From Candidatus Bipolaricaulota bacterium (lineage in GTDB: Bacteria > Bipolaricaulota > Bipolaricaulia > Bipolaricaulales > Bipolaricaulaceae), in the NCBI GenBank assembly GCA_014360985.1, contig JACIWK010000001.1:1-64000 (forward strand): a stretch of 64,000 nucleotides of DNA, in the 5' to 3' direction. The notes beneath the pieces are model-generated. The model was not told the origin of the DNA. It was given only the letters and a program-made list of their open reading frames with translations, and did no database searches. This document shows positions 1 to 8,608 of the stretch, one piece after another. A program made the position numbers and the translations under genes. Each line of letters starts with the position of its first letter. The first letter of the stretch is position 1.

Positions 1-522
1 GCACGGTTCTCGGAAGAGGTGGAGTACGTGGGGCCGATGATCGTGGCCGATGCGCGACGGCTTCTGGAGGTGCTGGGGGAGGTCGCCAAGCTGGAGGAGG
101 CGATCGAAGGGCTGGTGGCGAGCTCTCCTCTGGCGCAGCGGATCGACTCGATCCCTGGGTTCGGTGCGATCTCGAGTGGAGAGCTAGCCGGCGAGATCGG
201 GACGATGGAGCGGTTCGGCTCGGAACGGAGCCTGGCCCTGTACCTGGGGATGTGTCCGTTGGACCACCAGTCCGGGGAGTCCAAGGGGAGCAAGCGGCCG
301 CGGCAGGTGAACCGGCGGGCGAAGGGGGCGATGATGACGGCGGTGGCCCGGCACATGGCCAAGGTGCCGCAGTCGCGGGCGTACTACGAGAAGAAGAGGG
401 CGGAAGGGAAGAAGCACAACCAGGCGGTGCGGGCGCTGGGGAGGCACCTCGTGCGGGTGATGTGGGCGATGTTCCGAGAGGATCGGGACTACGAGCTACG
501 GAAGGACCCCAGTCGTGGTTGA
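1..522 (+). mobile_element. IS110-family transposase, C-terminal part (5' cut by window edge)
   Basis: The frame is open from base 1 to a TGA at 520-522, so only the last 173 codons are present and the N-terminal catalytic half lies outside the window. The visible part matches the C-terminal domain of IS110/IS116/IS902 transposases: a helix-hairpin-helix-like segment (IDSIPGFGAISSGELAGEIG), then a conserved block with LALYLGMCP, a basic stretch with the NRRAKGAMMTAVARHM region, and a Tyr/Lys-rich tail. Family knowledge: these enzymes combine a RuvC-like domain with a Ser-containing Tnp domain and insert at specific targets guided by a bridge RNA. The element seems to end about 17 bases after the stop, at AAAAACCTAGCGGGATG (524-540), directly against a repeat motif starting near 541. 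The same junction recurs near 56.8 kb. The family call is firm; whether the element is intact cannot be seen. Confidence 0.9.
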
Positions 523-540
523 AAAACCTAGCGGGATGTT

Positions 541-605
541 CAGGTCTTTACCTTTTGGGTTCCTAGGGTCACACGCGCAGCACCACCTTAAATGTAAAGA
601 CCTGA
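541..605. repeat. 65-bp inverted-repeat scar with the recurring terminal motif
   Basis: CAGGTCTTTACCTTT at 541-555 and AAATGTAAAGACCTG at 591-605 form an imperfect 15-bp inverted repeat with one mismatch, about 35 bases apart. The right copy continues as ACCC. The same motif occurs at 9635-9654, 9995-10015, 56784-56794 and 57484-57504. The most likely reading is a pair of element ends left after internal deletion. The IS110 end abuts the left copy. Confidence 0.7.
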
Positions 606-812
606 CCCAGAGCGCTCGCGGATCTCAAGGGCCACAGCCACCTCGTGGTGAAAAGACTCGACGCGGGTATCCACCCGTCTGATCTCGGCGAGAAGCTCGT
701 TTCTCAGGCTGCCGATCTTCTCGTCGAGCCGTCGGATTTCCGCCTTGATGCCGTTCAACTCCGGGGCCACGATGTCCTGGAGGGCCGTCTCTACCTGTTC
801 GGAGACCGTCAT
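588..812 (-). pseudogene. Small coiled-coil protein, 3' end replaced by the repeat scar
   Basis: The frame encodes 74 residues with a clear heptad pattern: LDEKIGSLRNELLAEIRRVDTRVESF runs from about residue 29 to 54 with hydrophobic residues spaced 3 and 4 apart. This resembles short coiled-coil proteins often found beside toxin genes or as free cytoplasmic proteins, but no specific family is recognised. The last six codons and the stop come from the inserted repeat (588-609), so the native C-terminus is lost. The start lacks a Shine-Dalgarno sequence, but TACCAT lies nine bases upstream (822-827), as in other leaderless-type genes here. It may be expressed as a truncated protein or be dead. 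Confidence applies to the reading as a real, truncated gene. Confidence 0.5.
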
Positions 813-913
813 GGCAAGGCCATGGTAGCGGGCGGGGAAGCTCCGTCCGCTCTCCCGGCCTCTCCACCGCCCATGTAGGGGAAACCAAGGTGGGCGCCAT
901 CACCTCCGGGGTC

Positions 914-942
914 TTGACAGGGGACGGCTGGGTCGCTACGAT
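914..942 (+). promoter_or_regulatory. Sigma-70-type promoter for the barrel protein gene
   Basis: TTGACA at 914-919 and TACGAT at 937-942 are separated by exactly 17 bases, a near-consensus housekeeping promoter. Transcription would begin near 949, giving a leader of about 125 bases before the gene at 1074. It is the best -35/-10 pair seen in the window. Confidence 0.75.
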
Positions 943-1073
943 AGGCCGCGTATCCACTCGCGAGGGGAGGTGGTGGACTGAGTGAAGAGACAGTAGAGGT
1001 TGTGGGATTTCGGGATCCCGAATGTAGGGAAAGACGAAGCAGTATGGACATGTGTGAAAAGGAGGATGGATCC

Positions 1074-2321
1074 ATGAAGCGGGCTCTCGCGATTGCAGTA
1101 GCGTTGTGTACGCTGGGAGTGATTGGCTTCTCCCAGCTGACGAACATCTCGGGTGACTGGTCGTTCACGTTCCGCGTGCTCGGCACCGGGGCCCCGGCGG
1201 CCCGGTCCTCGGTCCTCAACCTGAAGACATCGATTAACGGGTGGGAGATCACCAGCAAGAGCACGTTCGGCGATGTCATCGACAACTCCGACTTAGGTGA
1301 CTACGTGGTCGAGTTCGGGTTCGTCGAGCAGGCGTTCGGGATCAAGGGCGCGTTCGGGCCGTTGACCATTGACGCGGGCATGGCGTTCAACGCCGGAAAG
1401 CAGAGGATCGTCTGTTGGGAGTGCGTGGGTGGCCATGACGTTTCGACACCGTACGTTGTCGTTCCACCGGAGTACAAGTCCGCCTACGCGTCCACGGTGC
1501 TCGACTTCGCCGGCCTCGCCATCGGCCTCAAGGTGGAGCACTGGGCCTATCCGTACGAGTGCCCGTGGCCCTGCGAGCAGACGGGCTCCCACATGCTGTA
1601 CACGTTCACGGTCGGCGTTCCCCCAGTTGAGCTCGAGGTCACGTTCGAGGACTGCTGCACCGGGATCATGTTCGGGGACTTCACTCTGACCATGACCGGC
1701 GTCGGTCTGTGCTGTGGGATCACGTACGACATGGAGCTCTACTTCACCAAGGCCGGGTTCGAGTACGTGTCGTTTGATCTCATCAACTTCTTCGACTTCT
1801 GCTGCGGGATCACGTTCGACTTGAACGTGGAGTTCGGCGTCGACTACAAGGAAGTCAGCCTGACCCCGAAGTTCGCCGGGTTCGGACAGGCCTGCGTGAC
1901 GATCTGGGCCGACGTGGTTGGCTGGGAGACGTTCTCGTTCTCCGGGATCACGATCTACGGGTACAAGATCGCCTGCTCGCTCGGCGACTGCAACAGCCTG
2001 GAGATCGGTACGCTCCTCACCGCGCCTGACTACGTGGACTGCGACTACCCGAGCTGGTACTTGCCGTTCTACTACTACGGGAACGAGTACATCACGCTCA
2101 AGTTCTGCGGCGCTGGCTGCTGCGGCGGCACGTACACTGTGACCATGACGGCGTGGTTCAAATACGGCATCTCCAGCGGTCTGTTCGACCTCTCCTCGCT
2201 GCGCGGGAGTGCGTCGATCCCGGTCATGTCCAACCTCAGCGTTACCCTCAGCTGGGTGCTGCCCCTCACGCCGGGCACTGTCACCCCCACGCTCGACATT
2301 GGCTGGAAGTTCACGTTCTAG
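1074..2321 (+). CDS. Secreted cysteine-rich beta-barrel-type outer-membrane protein
   Basis: The 415-residue protein starts at an ATG preceded by GGAGGATGG, which suits a signal peptide (MKRALAIAVALCTLGVIGFSQ). An upstream in-frame start at 1002 is less likely. The mature part is rich in alternating hydrophobic/polar stretches with many Tyr, Phe and Trp, and the chain ends in WKFTF. A terminal Phe is the usual signal for BAM-dependent barrel insertion. About 17 cysteines, several as CC pairs (EDCC, LCCGI, FCCGI, GCCGG) spaced 30-45 residues apart, suggest disulfide-stabilised strands or loops. The gene stands alone between its own promoter and terminator, so it may be strongly expressed. No named family is recognised. 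Porin, surface-layer component or adhesin are all possible. Confidence 0.75.
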   Translation: MKRALAIAVALCTLGVIGFSQLTNISGDWSFTFRVLGTGAPAARSSVLNLKTSINGWEITSKSTFGDVIDNSDLGDYVVEFGFVEQAFGIKGAFGPLTIDAGMAFNAGKQRIVCWECVGGHDVSTPYVVVPPEYKSAYASTVLDFAGLAIGLKVEHWAYPYECPWPCEQTGSHMLYTFTVGVPPVELEVTFEDCCTGIMFGDFTLTMTGVGLCCGITYDMELYFTKAGFEYVSFDLINFFDFCCGITFDLNVEFGVDYKEVSLTPKFAGFGQACVTIWADVVGWETFSFSGITIYGYKIACSLGDCNSLEIGTLLTAPDYVDCDYPSWYLPFYYYGNEYITLKFCGAGCCGGTYTVTMTAWFKYGISSGLFDLSSLRGSASIPVMSNLSVTLSWVLPLTPGTVTPTLDIGWKFTF

Positions 2322-2351
2322 TCAAGCCTGAGCGTACAGCGTAATGCCTCC

Positions 2352-2386
2352 GGGCCTCGGGTCTCCCCCGAGGCCCGTCTGTTTCT
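2352..2386 (+). terminator. Rho-independent terminator after the barrel protein gene
   Basis: GGGCCTCGGG (2352-2361) pairs perfectly with CCCGAGGCCC (2367-2376) around a five-base loop, followed by GTCTGTTTCT. It lies 30 bases after the stop. Confidence 0.8.
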
Positions 2387-2910
2387 CCAGAGTGAGGCAC
2401 CCAGATACATTCAATCGGGTGGCAAACCGAGGATCTGGGTTCGGGCCACCCCTCGGACGGGACGAGCTACAAAACGGATTCATGAAGCCTGGGTGGGACC
2501 GCGCCACTGCCACACGATCCACCAGTGGATGGGGTCGCTCACGATCCGCGGGACGCCACTTTCGTCGGGCAATGACGGGGGATAGCGCCTCCTGTCTGGC
2601 GCGAGCCTCCTGCAGATCGAAGTCTCCACCTACGACACCGGGCACAGTGTGCCGGGCCGGTGATCCACAGCCGCGGATAGGTGGTGGGGATCGCCATGGG
2701 TTGGTCCACCTCACTCCGACACCGAGGTCACCCCCCAGTTCGCCGTGACCACGGGCTCAGTCAAAGCGAACCTGCCGTCCCGCTTATTGTGGAGTTGTGC
2801 CGCCGATGATATTGGCCACGGGTCAAACTCACTGAGCAGGCCTCACATGCCGACCGACGCGGGGGAGCCCCTGGGCCAGGTCTCCCCCGCCACCTCGGCA
2901 CGTCATGTGG
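2387..2910. other. 524-base stretch with no recognisable gene
   Basis: Several frames are open over 80-130 codons on both strands, but none has a ribosome binding site, a known motif or plausible composition. A hairpin at 2859-2890 is listed separately. This may be decayed sequence between the barrel gene and the convergent protease gene. Confidence 0.5.
2859..2890 (-). terminator. Possible terminator of the protease gene
   Basis: GCGGGGGAG (2859-2867) pairs with CTCCCCCGC (2882-2890) around a 14-base loop, 20 bases past the stop of the protease gene. No T-run follows on the minus strand, so termination is uncertain. Confidence 0.35.
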
Positions 2911-5900
2911 TCAGCGACAGCCTGCCTCGCGCTCTAGGTCCTCAATGTAGGAGCCGATCACATCGTCTCTCGTTCTCACGAACGAGACGAAGAAGTTCTG
3001 GCTGGGGACGAGCTTCCCCAGGTTCGCGACCACAGAGAGCGTGACCGGAACTCCAGGGGGGTTCACCTTGCACGACCTCAGGAACACGAGGTGGGCCGCG
3101 TCCTCAGCCCGGGCCGGGGCAAGCACGCCGTCCCCATCGGTATCGAGGTACGCCTTCATCACGATGGTGGTGGCACCGCTCAGGTCGAACCGGAGGTCGA
3201 CCCACCCCAGCCCCACGGTCCCCTCCCACGTCACCTGTTGCCCAGGCGCCGGGGGCGAACCGGCGGGTGTCAACACGAAGTTCCTGAACTGCCCGCGCGT
3301 GGCTGTGGTGAGGACAACCTGGAACTTGCGCAGCGCGGGCCAGCTCGGATCGCCAGCCACGGTGATGTGCCAGTGATCGTCGGGGTCGCCCCACACGTAG
3401 ATCCCCGGCTTGTCGATCGTTGGCATCCCGGGGAGGGTCGAGGGCGGAGGACCGACCTGAATCGTCCGTGTGGTCGTCCCCGTGGCGCTCTGGTTGTCGG
3501 TCACGGTGAGGGTCACGGTGTACAGACCCGCCGACGCGTAGGCCTTGGTCACGTTGGCCGTCGTCACGGTCGACGTGGTTCCGTCGCCGAAGCTCCAGGC
3601 GTAGCTCACGATTGTCCCGTCAGGATCGGAGGATCCCGCCGCGTTGAACGTGACGTTCTGCCCTGGATCGGGATTCGTCGGGGTGAACGTGAAGCTGGCC
3701 ACGGGCGGTTGGTTGGGCGTGCCCACGACCACCGTGCGGGTGGTGGTGGCCGTCGCCCCCCGGTTGTCGGTCACGGTGAGGGTCACGGTGTAGGTGCCCG
3801 CCGCGCTGTACCGCTTCTGGATCTGGGACCCACTTCCGGTCGCCCCGTCGCCGAAGTTCCACGCCCACGCGGTGATCGTGCCGTCGGGGTCGCTGGATCC
3901 GCGCCCGTCGAACGTGATCCACTGGTTCACGAGAGGATTCGCCGGGGAGAAGGTGAACGACGCCGTCGGTGGCTGGTTCGTGGGCAGCACGATCGTGAAC
4001 GGGGCGCTGGCCTCGGCCCACGCCCCACTCGGCACGTTCGAGCTGAGCCACGACCGCACCTGGGACAGGAAGAGCGCCCCGTTCGTCGACAGGATCGGGA
4101 ACCCAGTCCCGAACGAGGTGGGGAAGAGCGGGATCGCCCGGTCGGCGGCGAACCCCACGATCTGCTCGCTTCCCACCGGTTCGGAGGTGATATAGGAGTA
4201 AGTGGTCGAGCGCGGGAACTGGGTCGTGCCCGCCGGAACCTGGAGGTTCGTGTCCCGCCAGTTCGGGAAGATGAGGATCGCCCGGCCGGCCGCGTCGAGC
4301 TCGACGAGGTACAGGTAGCTCGCCCGAGACAGGGTTACCGTGACCCGCACCGCCTCGCCCACGGTGTAGACCGACTTGTCGGTGGCCACGGCGAACGCGA
4401 GCGGCGCCACGGCGCCGATCACCTGGGCCTGGCGGGTGTTGTTCGTCTCGTCGCTTTCCGCGACCTGGTTGAACACGTCCGCCGTGGCCGTGAACGTCTC
4501 GGGCGACGTGGTCAAGGGCAGGCTGAACGAGAGGTTCGTCTGCCCGCCCGCGGCCAGGGACCCCACGGTTCGATCCTGGGACGGACCGACGCCCTGGAGC
4601 CGCACCACGAACGACCCGGCAGAGGCCGTCCCTTGGTTGCGCACGGTGACGGTGAAGCTCACCGTTGCTCCCACCGTGGGGTTCGCCGGGGTCCACACGA
4701 TGTTCGTGACCACCAGGTCGGGCTGCGCCGGCGCGGTGACCGTGACCTGGCGGGTGTTGTTCCCCTCGTCGCTCTCCGCGACCTGGTTGTAGAAGTCGGC
4801 GGTCGCGGTGAACGTCTCGGGCGAGGTGGTGAGCGGCAGGCTGAACGTCCGCGTCACGGACGCCCCCGCCGCCAACGACGGCACGCTCTGATCCGACGGC
4901 AAGCCGGATCCCTGGACCCGCACCACCGACGAGGCCGCCGAGGCGGTACCCTGGTTCCGCACGATCACGGTGAACGTGATCGTCTGGCCCAGGTTCGGGT
5001 TCGTCGGGGAGTGGGTGAACGACTGGATCACGAGATCGGGGAGCGCCGGGGCCTGGACCGTGAACGAGGTCGAGAGCGTCCCTACGTTCTGGGTCTGAAG
5101 CTCGACGGTGTAGGACCCCGGTGGGACCTGGGATCCGAAGCTATCGCGCTGATCCCACGTCCAGGAACGAGATGCCCCCGGGGCGACGGTCGTGAGAACC
5201 ATCGCCGCGAACGGCGTGAACACCACCTGCCCGCCGGAGTTCCGGATGACCCACGGGGCGGTGTTGGAAAGCTCGATCGTCACGCCCCCCGTGTTCTGTA
5301 ACGTGATGCCAACCGTTTCACCTACGATGTAGCTCGCCTTGTCCGTGGTGAGCTGGGCCTGCGGCGGAGGAACCTGACCGACCACGGTGACCTGCCCGGT
5401 GTTGTTCGTCTCGTCGGATTCCGCAACCTGGTTGTGGACGTCGGCCGTAGCGGTGAACGTCTCGGGCGAGGTCGTGAGGGGCAGGCTGAACGAGAGGTTC
5501 GTCTGCGACCCAGCGGCCAGGGAGCTGACCGTCCGGTCCTGGGACGGACCCACCCCCTGGACCCGGACCACGAACGATCCCGCCGAAGCCGTCCCCCCGT
5601 TCCGCACCGTCACCGTGAAGCTCACCGTCGAGCCCACGGTGGGGTTCGTCGGGGTGTAGGTGATGTTCGTCACCACGAGGTCCGGCTGGGCCGCCGGTTG
5701 GGGTGAGGCCACGAGCCGCCCTGCCCCGAACGCGTACGGATCCCCCATCGCCACGCAGAACGACAGGATGCGGCTCGTGAGGGTCGCTCGGGTCAGAGCC
5801 GCGTTCTCCGCCTTGAGCAGAGCGGCCACCCCCGCCGCGTGCGGCGCCGCGGCCGACGTGCCGGGGAACGGGTTGTAGAAGCTCACCCCGGTCGTCACGT

Positions 5901-7731
5901 TGGCCGGCGCAGCGAGGTCGGGCTTGGACCGCCCGTCCGTCGTGGGCCCCCGGGAGGAGTAGGGAGCAATCGGGCCGGTGGTGTAGCTCGGCCAGTCGAT
6001 CGCGCCCACGGTGAGCACTTCGGCCGCGTTCCCCGGCGCGGGGATGCTCGACGCGGACACGGCCGGGCTCAGCTCCTGGACAATCGAGAAGAGCGACAGC
6101 CGACGCGCCACCCCATCCGCTCGCTGGATCCGCACCCGGTAGGTGCCAGACGTGGAAGCGGTTGTGGATACGCGCTCGACCGGCTGCTCGGTGCCGGCCT
6201 GGGTAGCGGTGGAGCTCGCGACCAGCGTTCCGGTCGGACCGTACAGGTAGAGGTCGTAGTCGTCGGCGGTGGCCGGCCAGGCGTCCCACGTCAGGTAGAG
6301 GACGATCTGCTGGCCCGCGGTGGCGGTGAACGTGACGTCCGTGTCGTGCCAGCCGTCGGAGTTTCCGTCGGTCCATGTGGCCCCGTAGTGCTTCTGGCCG
6401 GAGTTCCCCGCCGCCTGGACCCACAGGATCCCCGCCTGGGTCGCCCGGCGGGCGATCTCGGCGATCGTCCCCGTTCCATCGTAGAAGTTCGTGTTGAACC
6501 AGCCCAAGCTGTGGTTGATGATGTGCACGCCCTCGGAGATGCAGTACGTCACGGCGTTGTCGAGGTCCACTTCGTTCGCGATCTTGATCAGGTAGAGCTG
6601 GGCATCGGGGGCCACGTCGTACACGATCTGGGCCACGGCCGTGCCGTGGGAAACCCCCGACGCGATCCCGGTGCCCGTGAAGTCACGGGTGATCACGCTG
6701 TACGGAAGATCGCCTTGCGCTTGGGCGGTGGAGAGGCCGTTGAACCCGAGGTCGATCACCGCGATCTTCACGCCCGAACCGCGGATCCCCGCGGCGTGAA
6801 ACGCGGCCGCACCCACCAGGGCGGCACCCTCGGAGGTGACGGCCATCTCGTGCGGGGTATAGGGAAGCCGCACGTAGACCCCTGGCCCGACCTGGGCGAG
6901 GAAGCTCTCCAGCTGGCCGAGCGGAACCGTGACCTTCGATAACCCAAGCGGCGAAGTGGTCGCTTCCACAGCAACCCCGAGCGGGGCCACCCCGCCCTTC
7001 GACTCGACGACGAGGGTCACCTCGCCTCCGGCGGTGAGCGGGATTCCGAGCATCCCCGCCACCTTCGCCAGGGCATCCTGGGCCTGAACCGGGAGGTGGG
7101 ACAGCGCGGTGAGGACGCCCGTGGACACGACCTGGCGTGCCGCGGCGACGAACGTCTCCAGGGCGCCGTCCACGTGAGGGTTCCTTTTCTCGGTCTTCGT
7201 GATCGTGACGGGCCCGATCGTGAGGGGGATGCCCCGCCCCTTCGCCTCCGGCGCCACCGCGCCTCCCGCGCCGAGGTAGGTGAGGAGCCGCACCGCCTCC
7301 TGGATCCGCGTCGAGCGGGAGAGGATCCCGGCCAGGGCCCCTTCCCGCCACGGTAGAACGACCCCGATCGCGCTCCCGCGGTAGCGGTAGAGCTCGAGCC
7401 CCGCTCCTTCAAGCTGGCGGGCGTACGGGGACAGGTCGAGGAACCGGCCCGCCACCGAGGGGACCCACCCCACGAGGAACTCCGCCACATCGAACCGGGC
7501 GAGCCCGATTCCGGCCTGGATGTAGACCTGGTTGTAGAGGGCGGCCTCGTTGTAGAACTTCGCCGTCCCCGACAGACCGGCCTGCGCGGCGGCCGCTCCC
7601 ACCGCCTCCCAGTTCGGCCGGTCGACGTCGAGGGCCACGATCTCGACCTGGGTGAGGCCCGCCGTCCCCACGGCAAGGCCCCCAACCGCCGCAAGCAGCC
7701 ACACCATGCTCCGCAAATTGCGCTTCGCCAT
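2911..7731 (-). CDS. Large secreted subtilisin-like (S8) serine protease with CARDB and PKD repeats
   Basis: The protein has 1606 residues. A signal peptide (hydrophobic LLAAVGGLAVGTAG) is followed by a propeptide-like region to about residue 300. The catalytic S8 domain runs from about 310 to 675, with Asp327 (IAVIDLG), His362 (SHGTAV), the oxyanion Asn443 (AAGNSG) and Ser626 (GTSAAAPHAAG). A pre-peptidase-type beta domain is inserted at about 455-550 (YDLYLYGP). Downstream come a CARDB domain (about 682-785), a BsuPI-like domain (790-895), two more CARDB domains (900-1110), a DUF4384-like domain (1115-1260), two PKD domains (PTASFTFSP and PVASFTFTP starts) and a C-terminal domain from about 1450. 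Family knowledge suggests extracellular protein degradation with the repeats serving adhesion or surface display. The ATG follows GGAGG by six bases and the gene is coupled to the one upstream (TGATG). All triad residues are present. Confidence 0.93.
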   Translation of the reverse strand: MAKRNLRSMVWLLAAVGGLAVGTAGLTQVEIVALDVDRPNWEAVGAAAAQAGLSGTAKFYNEAALYNQVYIQAGIGLARFDVAEFLVGWVPSVAGRFLDLSPYARQLEGAGLELYRYRGSAIGVVLPWREGALAGILSRSTRIQEAVRLLTYLGAGGAVAPEAKGRGIPLTIGPVTITKTEKRNPHVDGALETFVAAARQVVSTGVLTALSHLPVQAQDALAKVAGMLGIPLTAGGEVTLVVESKGGVAPLGVAVEATTSPLGLSKVTVPLGQLESFLAQVGPGVYVRLPYTPHEMAVTSEGAALVGAAAFHAAGIRGSGVKIAVIDLGFNGLSTAQAQGDLPYSVITRDFTGTGIASGVSHGTAVAQIVYDVAPDAQLYLIKIANEVDLDNAVTYCISEGVHIINHSLGWFNTNFYDGTGTIAEIARRATQAGILWVQAAGNSGQKHYGATWTDGNSDGWHDTDVTFTATAGQQIVLYLTWDAWPATADDYDLYLYGPTGTLVASSTATQAGTEQPVERVSTTASTSGTYRVRIQRADGVARRLSLFSIVQELSPAVSASSIPAPGNAAEVLTVGAIDWPSYTTGPIAPYSSRGPTTDGRSKPDLAAPANVTTGVSFYNPFPGTSAAAPHAAGVAALLKAENAALTRATLTSRILSFCVAMGDPYAFGAGRLVASPQPAAQPDLVVTNITYTPTNPTVGSTVSFTVTVRNGGTASAGSFVVRVQGVGPSQDRTVSSLAAGSQTNLSFSLPLTTSPETFTATADVHNQVAESDETNNTGQVTVVGQVPPPQAQLTTDKASYIVGETVGITLQNTGGVTIELSNTAPWVIRNSGGQVVFTPFAAMVLTTVAPGASRSWTWDQRDSFGSQVPPGSYTVELQTQNVGTLSTSFTVQAPALPDLVIQSFTHSPTNPNLGQTITFTVIVRNQGTASAASSVVRVQGSGLPSDQSVPSLAAGASVTRTFSLPLTTSPETFTATADFYNQVAESDEGNNTRQVTVTAPAQPDLVVTNIVWTPANPTVGATVSFTVTVRNQGTASAGSFVVRLQGVGPSQDRTVGSLAAGGQTNLSFSLPLTTSPETFTATADVFNQVAESDETNNTRQAQVIGAVAPLAFAVATDKSVYTVGEAVRVTVTLSRASYLYLVELDAAGRAILIFPNWRDTNLQVPAGTTQFPRSTTYSYITSEPVGSEQIVGFAADRAIPLFPTSFGTGFPILSTNGALFLSQVRSWLSSNVPSGAWAEASAPFTIVLPTNQPPTASFTFSPANPLVNQWITFDGRGSSDPDGTITAWAWNFGDGATGSGSQIQKRYSAAGTYTVTLTVTDNRGATATTTRTVVVGTPNQPPVASFTFTPTNPDPGQNVTFNAAGSSDPDGTIVSYAWSFGDGTTSTVTTANVTKAYASAGLYTVTLTVTDNQSATGTTTRTIQVGPPPSTLPGMPTIDKPGIYVWGDPDDHWHITVAGDPSWPALRKFQVVLTTATRGQFRNFVLTPAGSPPAPGQQVTWEGTVGLGWVDLRFDLSGATTIVMKAYLDTDGDGVLAPARAEDAAHLVFLRSCKVNPPGVPVTLSVVANLGKLVPSQNFFVSFVRTRDDVIGSYIEDLEREAGCR

Positions 7732-7733
7732 CA

Positions 7734-8468
7734 TCAACCTCCAGCAGGATGGGGCACGTACGGCGGGCGGACGGTCCGCACCGCGGGGTCAGCGGCCAGG
7801 ACGGGGAGGAGGCCGATCGGGATGAGGAGATCCATCAACCCCGCCGACGAGCTCAGGACGTAGGGCTCGAGGTCCTCGGCGAGCGCCCCGCTCGCCTCGG
7901 CCACCACCCGCACCCGGAGCCCAACCCGCTCCAGCCCGTAGTCGCGCGCCGCCCCGAACCAGTCGGGGTGCCCGATGAGCGCCCACAGGGTCGGATCGAG
8001 GTTCATCCCCTCCGGGACCCGCGGAAGCTTGAGCGGGAGCTCCCGCACGGCGAGGGTGATCGAACACCCCGTCTCGAGGAGCCCAAGCTCGCGGAGGAGG
8101 GCAAGGAATTCCTCTCGGGGCGGGACCACGACGTCGCCGCCCGTCCACACGACGAGCTCGGCGCGATCGCGATCCCCGCGCAGGATCGCCCGCTCGATCC
8201 CCACCTCCATCCCCACGAGGAACTGAGCGCCGTCCAGGTACAGGTAGACGCGTCCCCCGAGGAGTTCCCCTTCGTCTTCTGCGCCGCGCACCACGAGTCC
8301 GTCCGCTTCAAACGTTGCGGTCGGGATCCCAAGATCCTCCGCCCGAGCGGCCAGTCCGTCCACCGCTCCCGGAGGTGTCGCGATCTCGCCATAGAGGTAG
8401 GTGGGCGTCTCCGCGAGCGCGGTTCCCACCCACAGTATCAGCCCCAGCACGACCATCCGTTCCAGCAT
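7734..8468 (-). CDS. Secreted propeptide-like partner of the adjacent protease
   Basis: The 244-residue protein begins with a signal peptide (MVVLGLILWVGTALAE). The chosen ATG lies six bases from a GGGGGG site; another ATG two codons upstream touches that site and is less likely. It has no catalytic motif. It resembles the N-terminal region of the protease downstream: AQFLVGMEVG matches AEFLVGWVPS, and its C-terminal VRPPYVPHP matches VRLPYTPHE just before the catalytic domain. The protein therefore looks like a free copy of the protease propeptide, ending where the catalytic domain would begin. Its stop overlaps the protease start, so the two are probably made together. A role as chaperone or inhibitor of the protease is inference from this resemblance. 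Confidence 0.7.
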   Translation of the reverse strand: MLERMVVLGLILWVGTALAETPTYLYGEIATPPGAVDGLAARAEDLGIPTATFEADGLVVRGAEDEGELLGGRVYLYLDGAQFLVGMEVGIERAILRGDRDRAELVVWTGGDVVVPPREEFLALLRELGLLETGCSITLAVRELPLKLPRVPEGMNLDPTLWALIGHPDWFGAARDYGLERVGLRVRVVAEASGALAEDLEPYVLSSSAGLMDLLIPIGLLPVLAADPAVRTVRPPYVPHPAGG

Positions 8469-8608
8469 GCACATCCCCCCTTCGTCTGGTCAATATACAG
8501 CACGCGGGCCGGTCGGGTTCCCACGACGGGGGAATGGCACGGGACGGAGGAGAGGGAGCGGCCACCGCTTGGGTTGCCCGGGGGGCGCGAGGGCGAAACA
8601 ATCGGGGC

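Noticed and set aside
2387-3044. Plus-strand frames of 99-134 codons after the barrel gene terminator
   Set aside because: No ribosome binding site, no motif, and one runs into the antisense strand of the protease gene.
3091-5301. A 736-codon open frame on the plus strand opposite the protease gene
   Set aside because: It is antisense to the CARDB/PKD part of a clear gene, is Arg/Gly/His-rich with repeats mirroring those domains, and has no ribosome binding site or motif. High GC content explains it.
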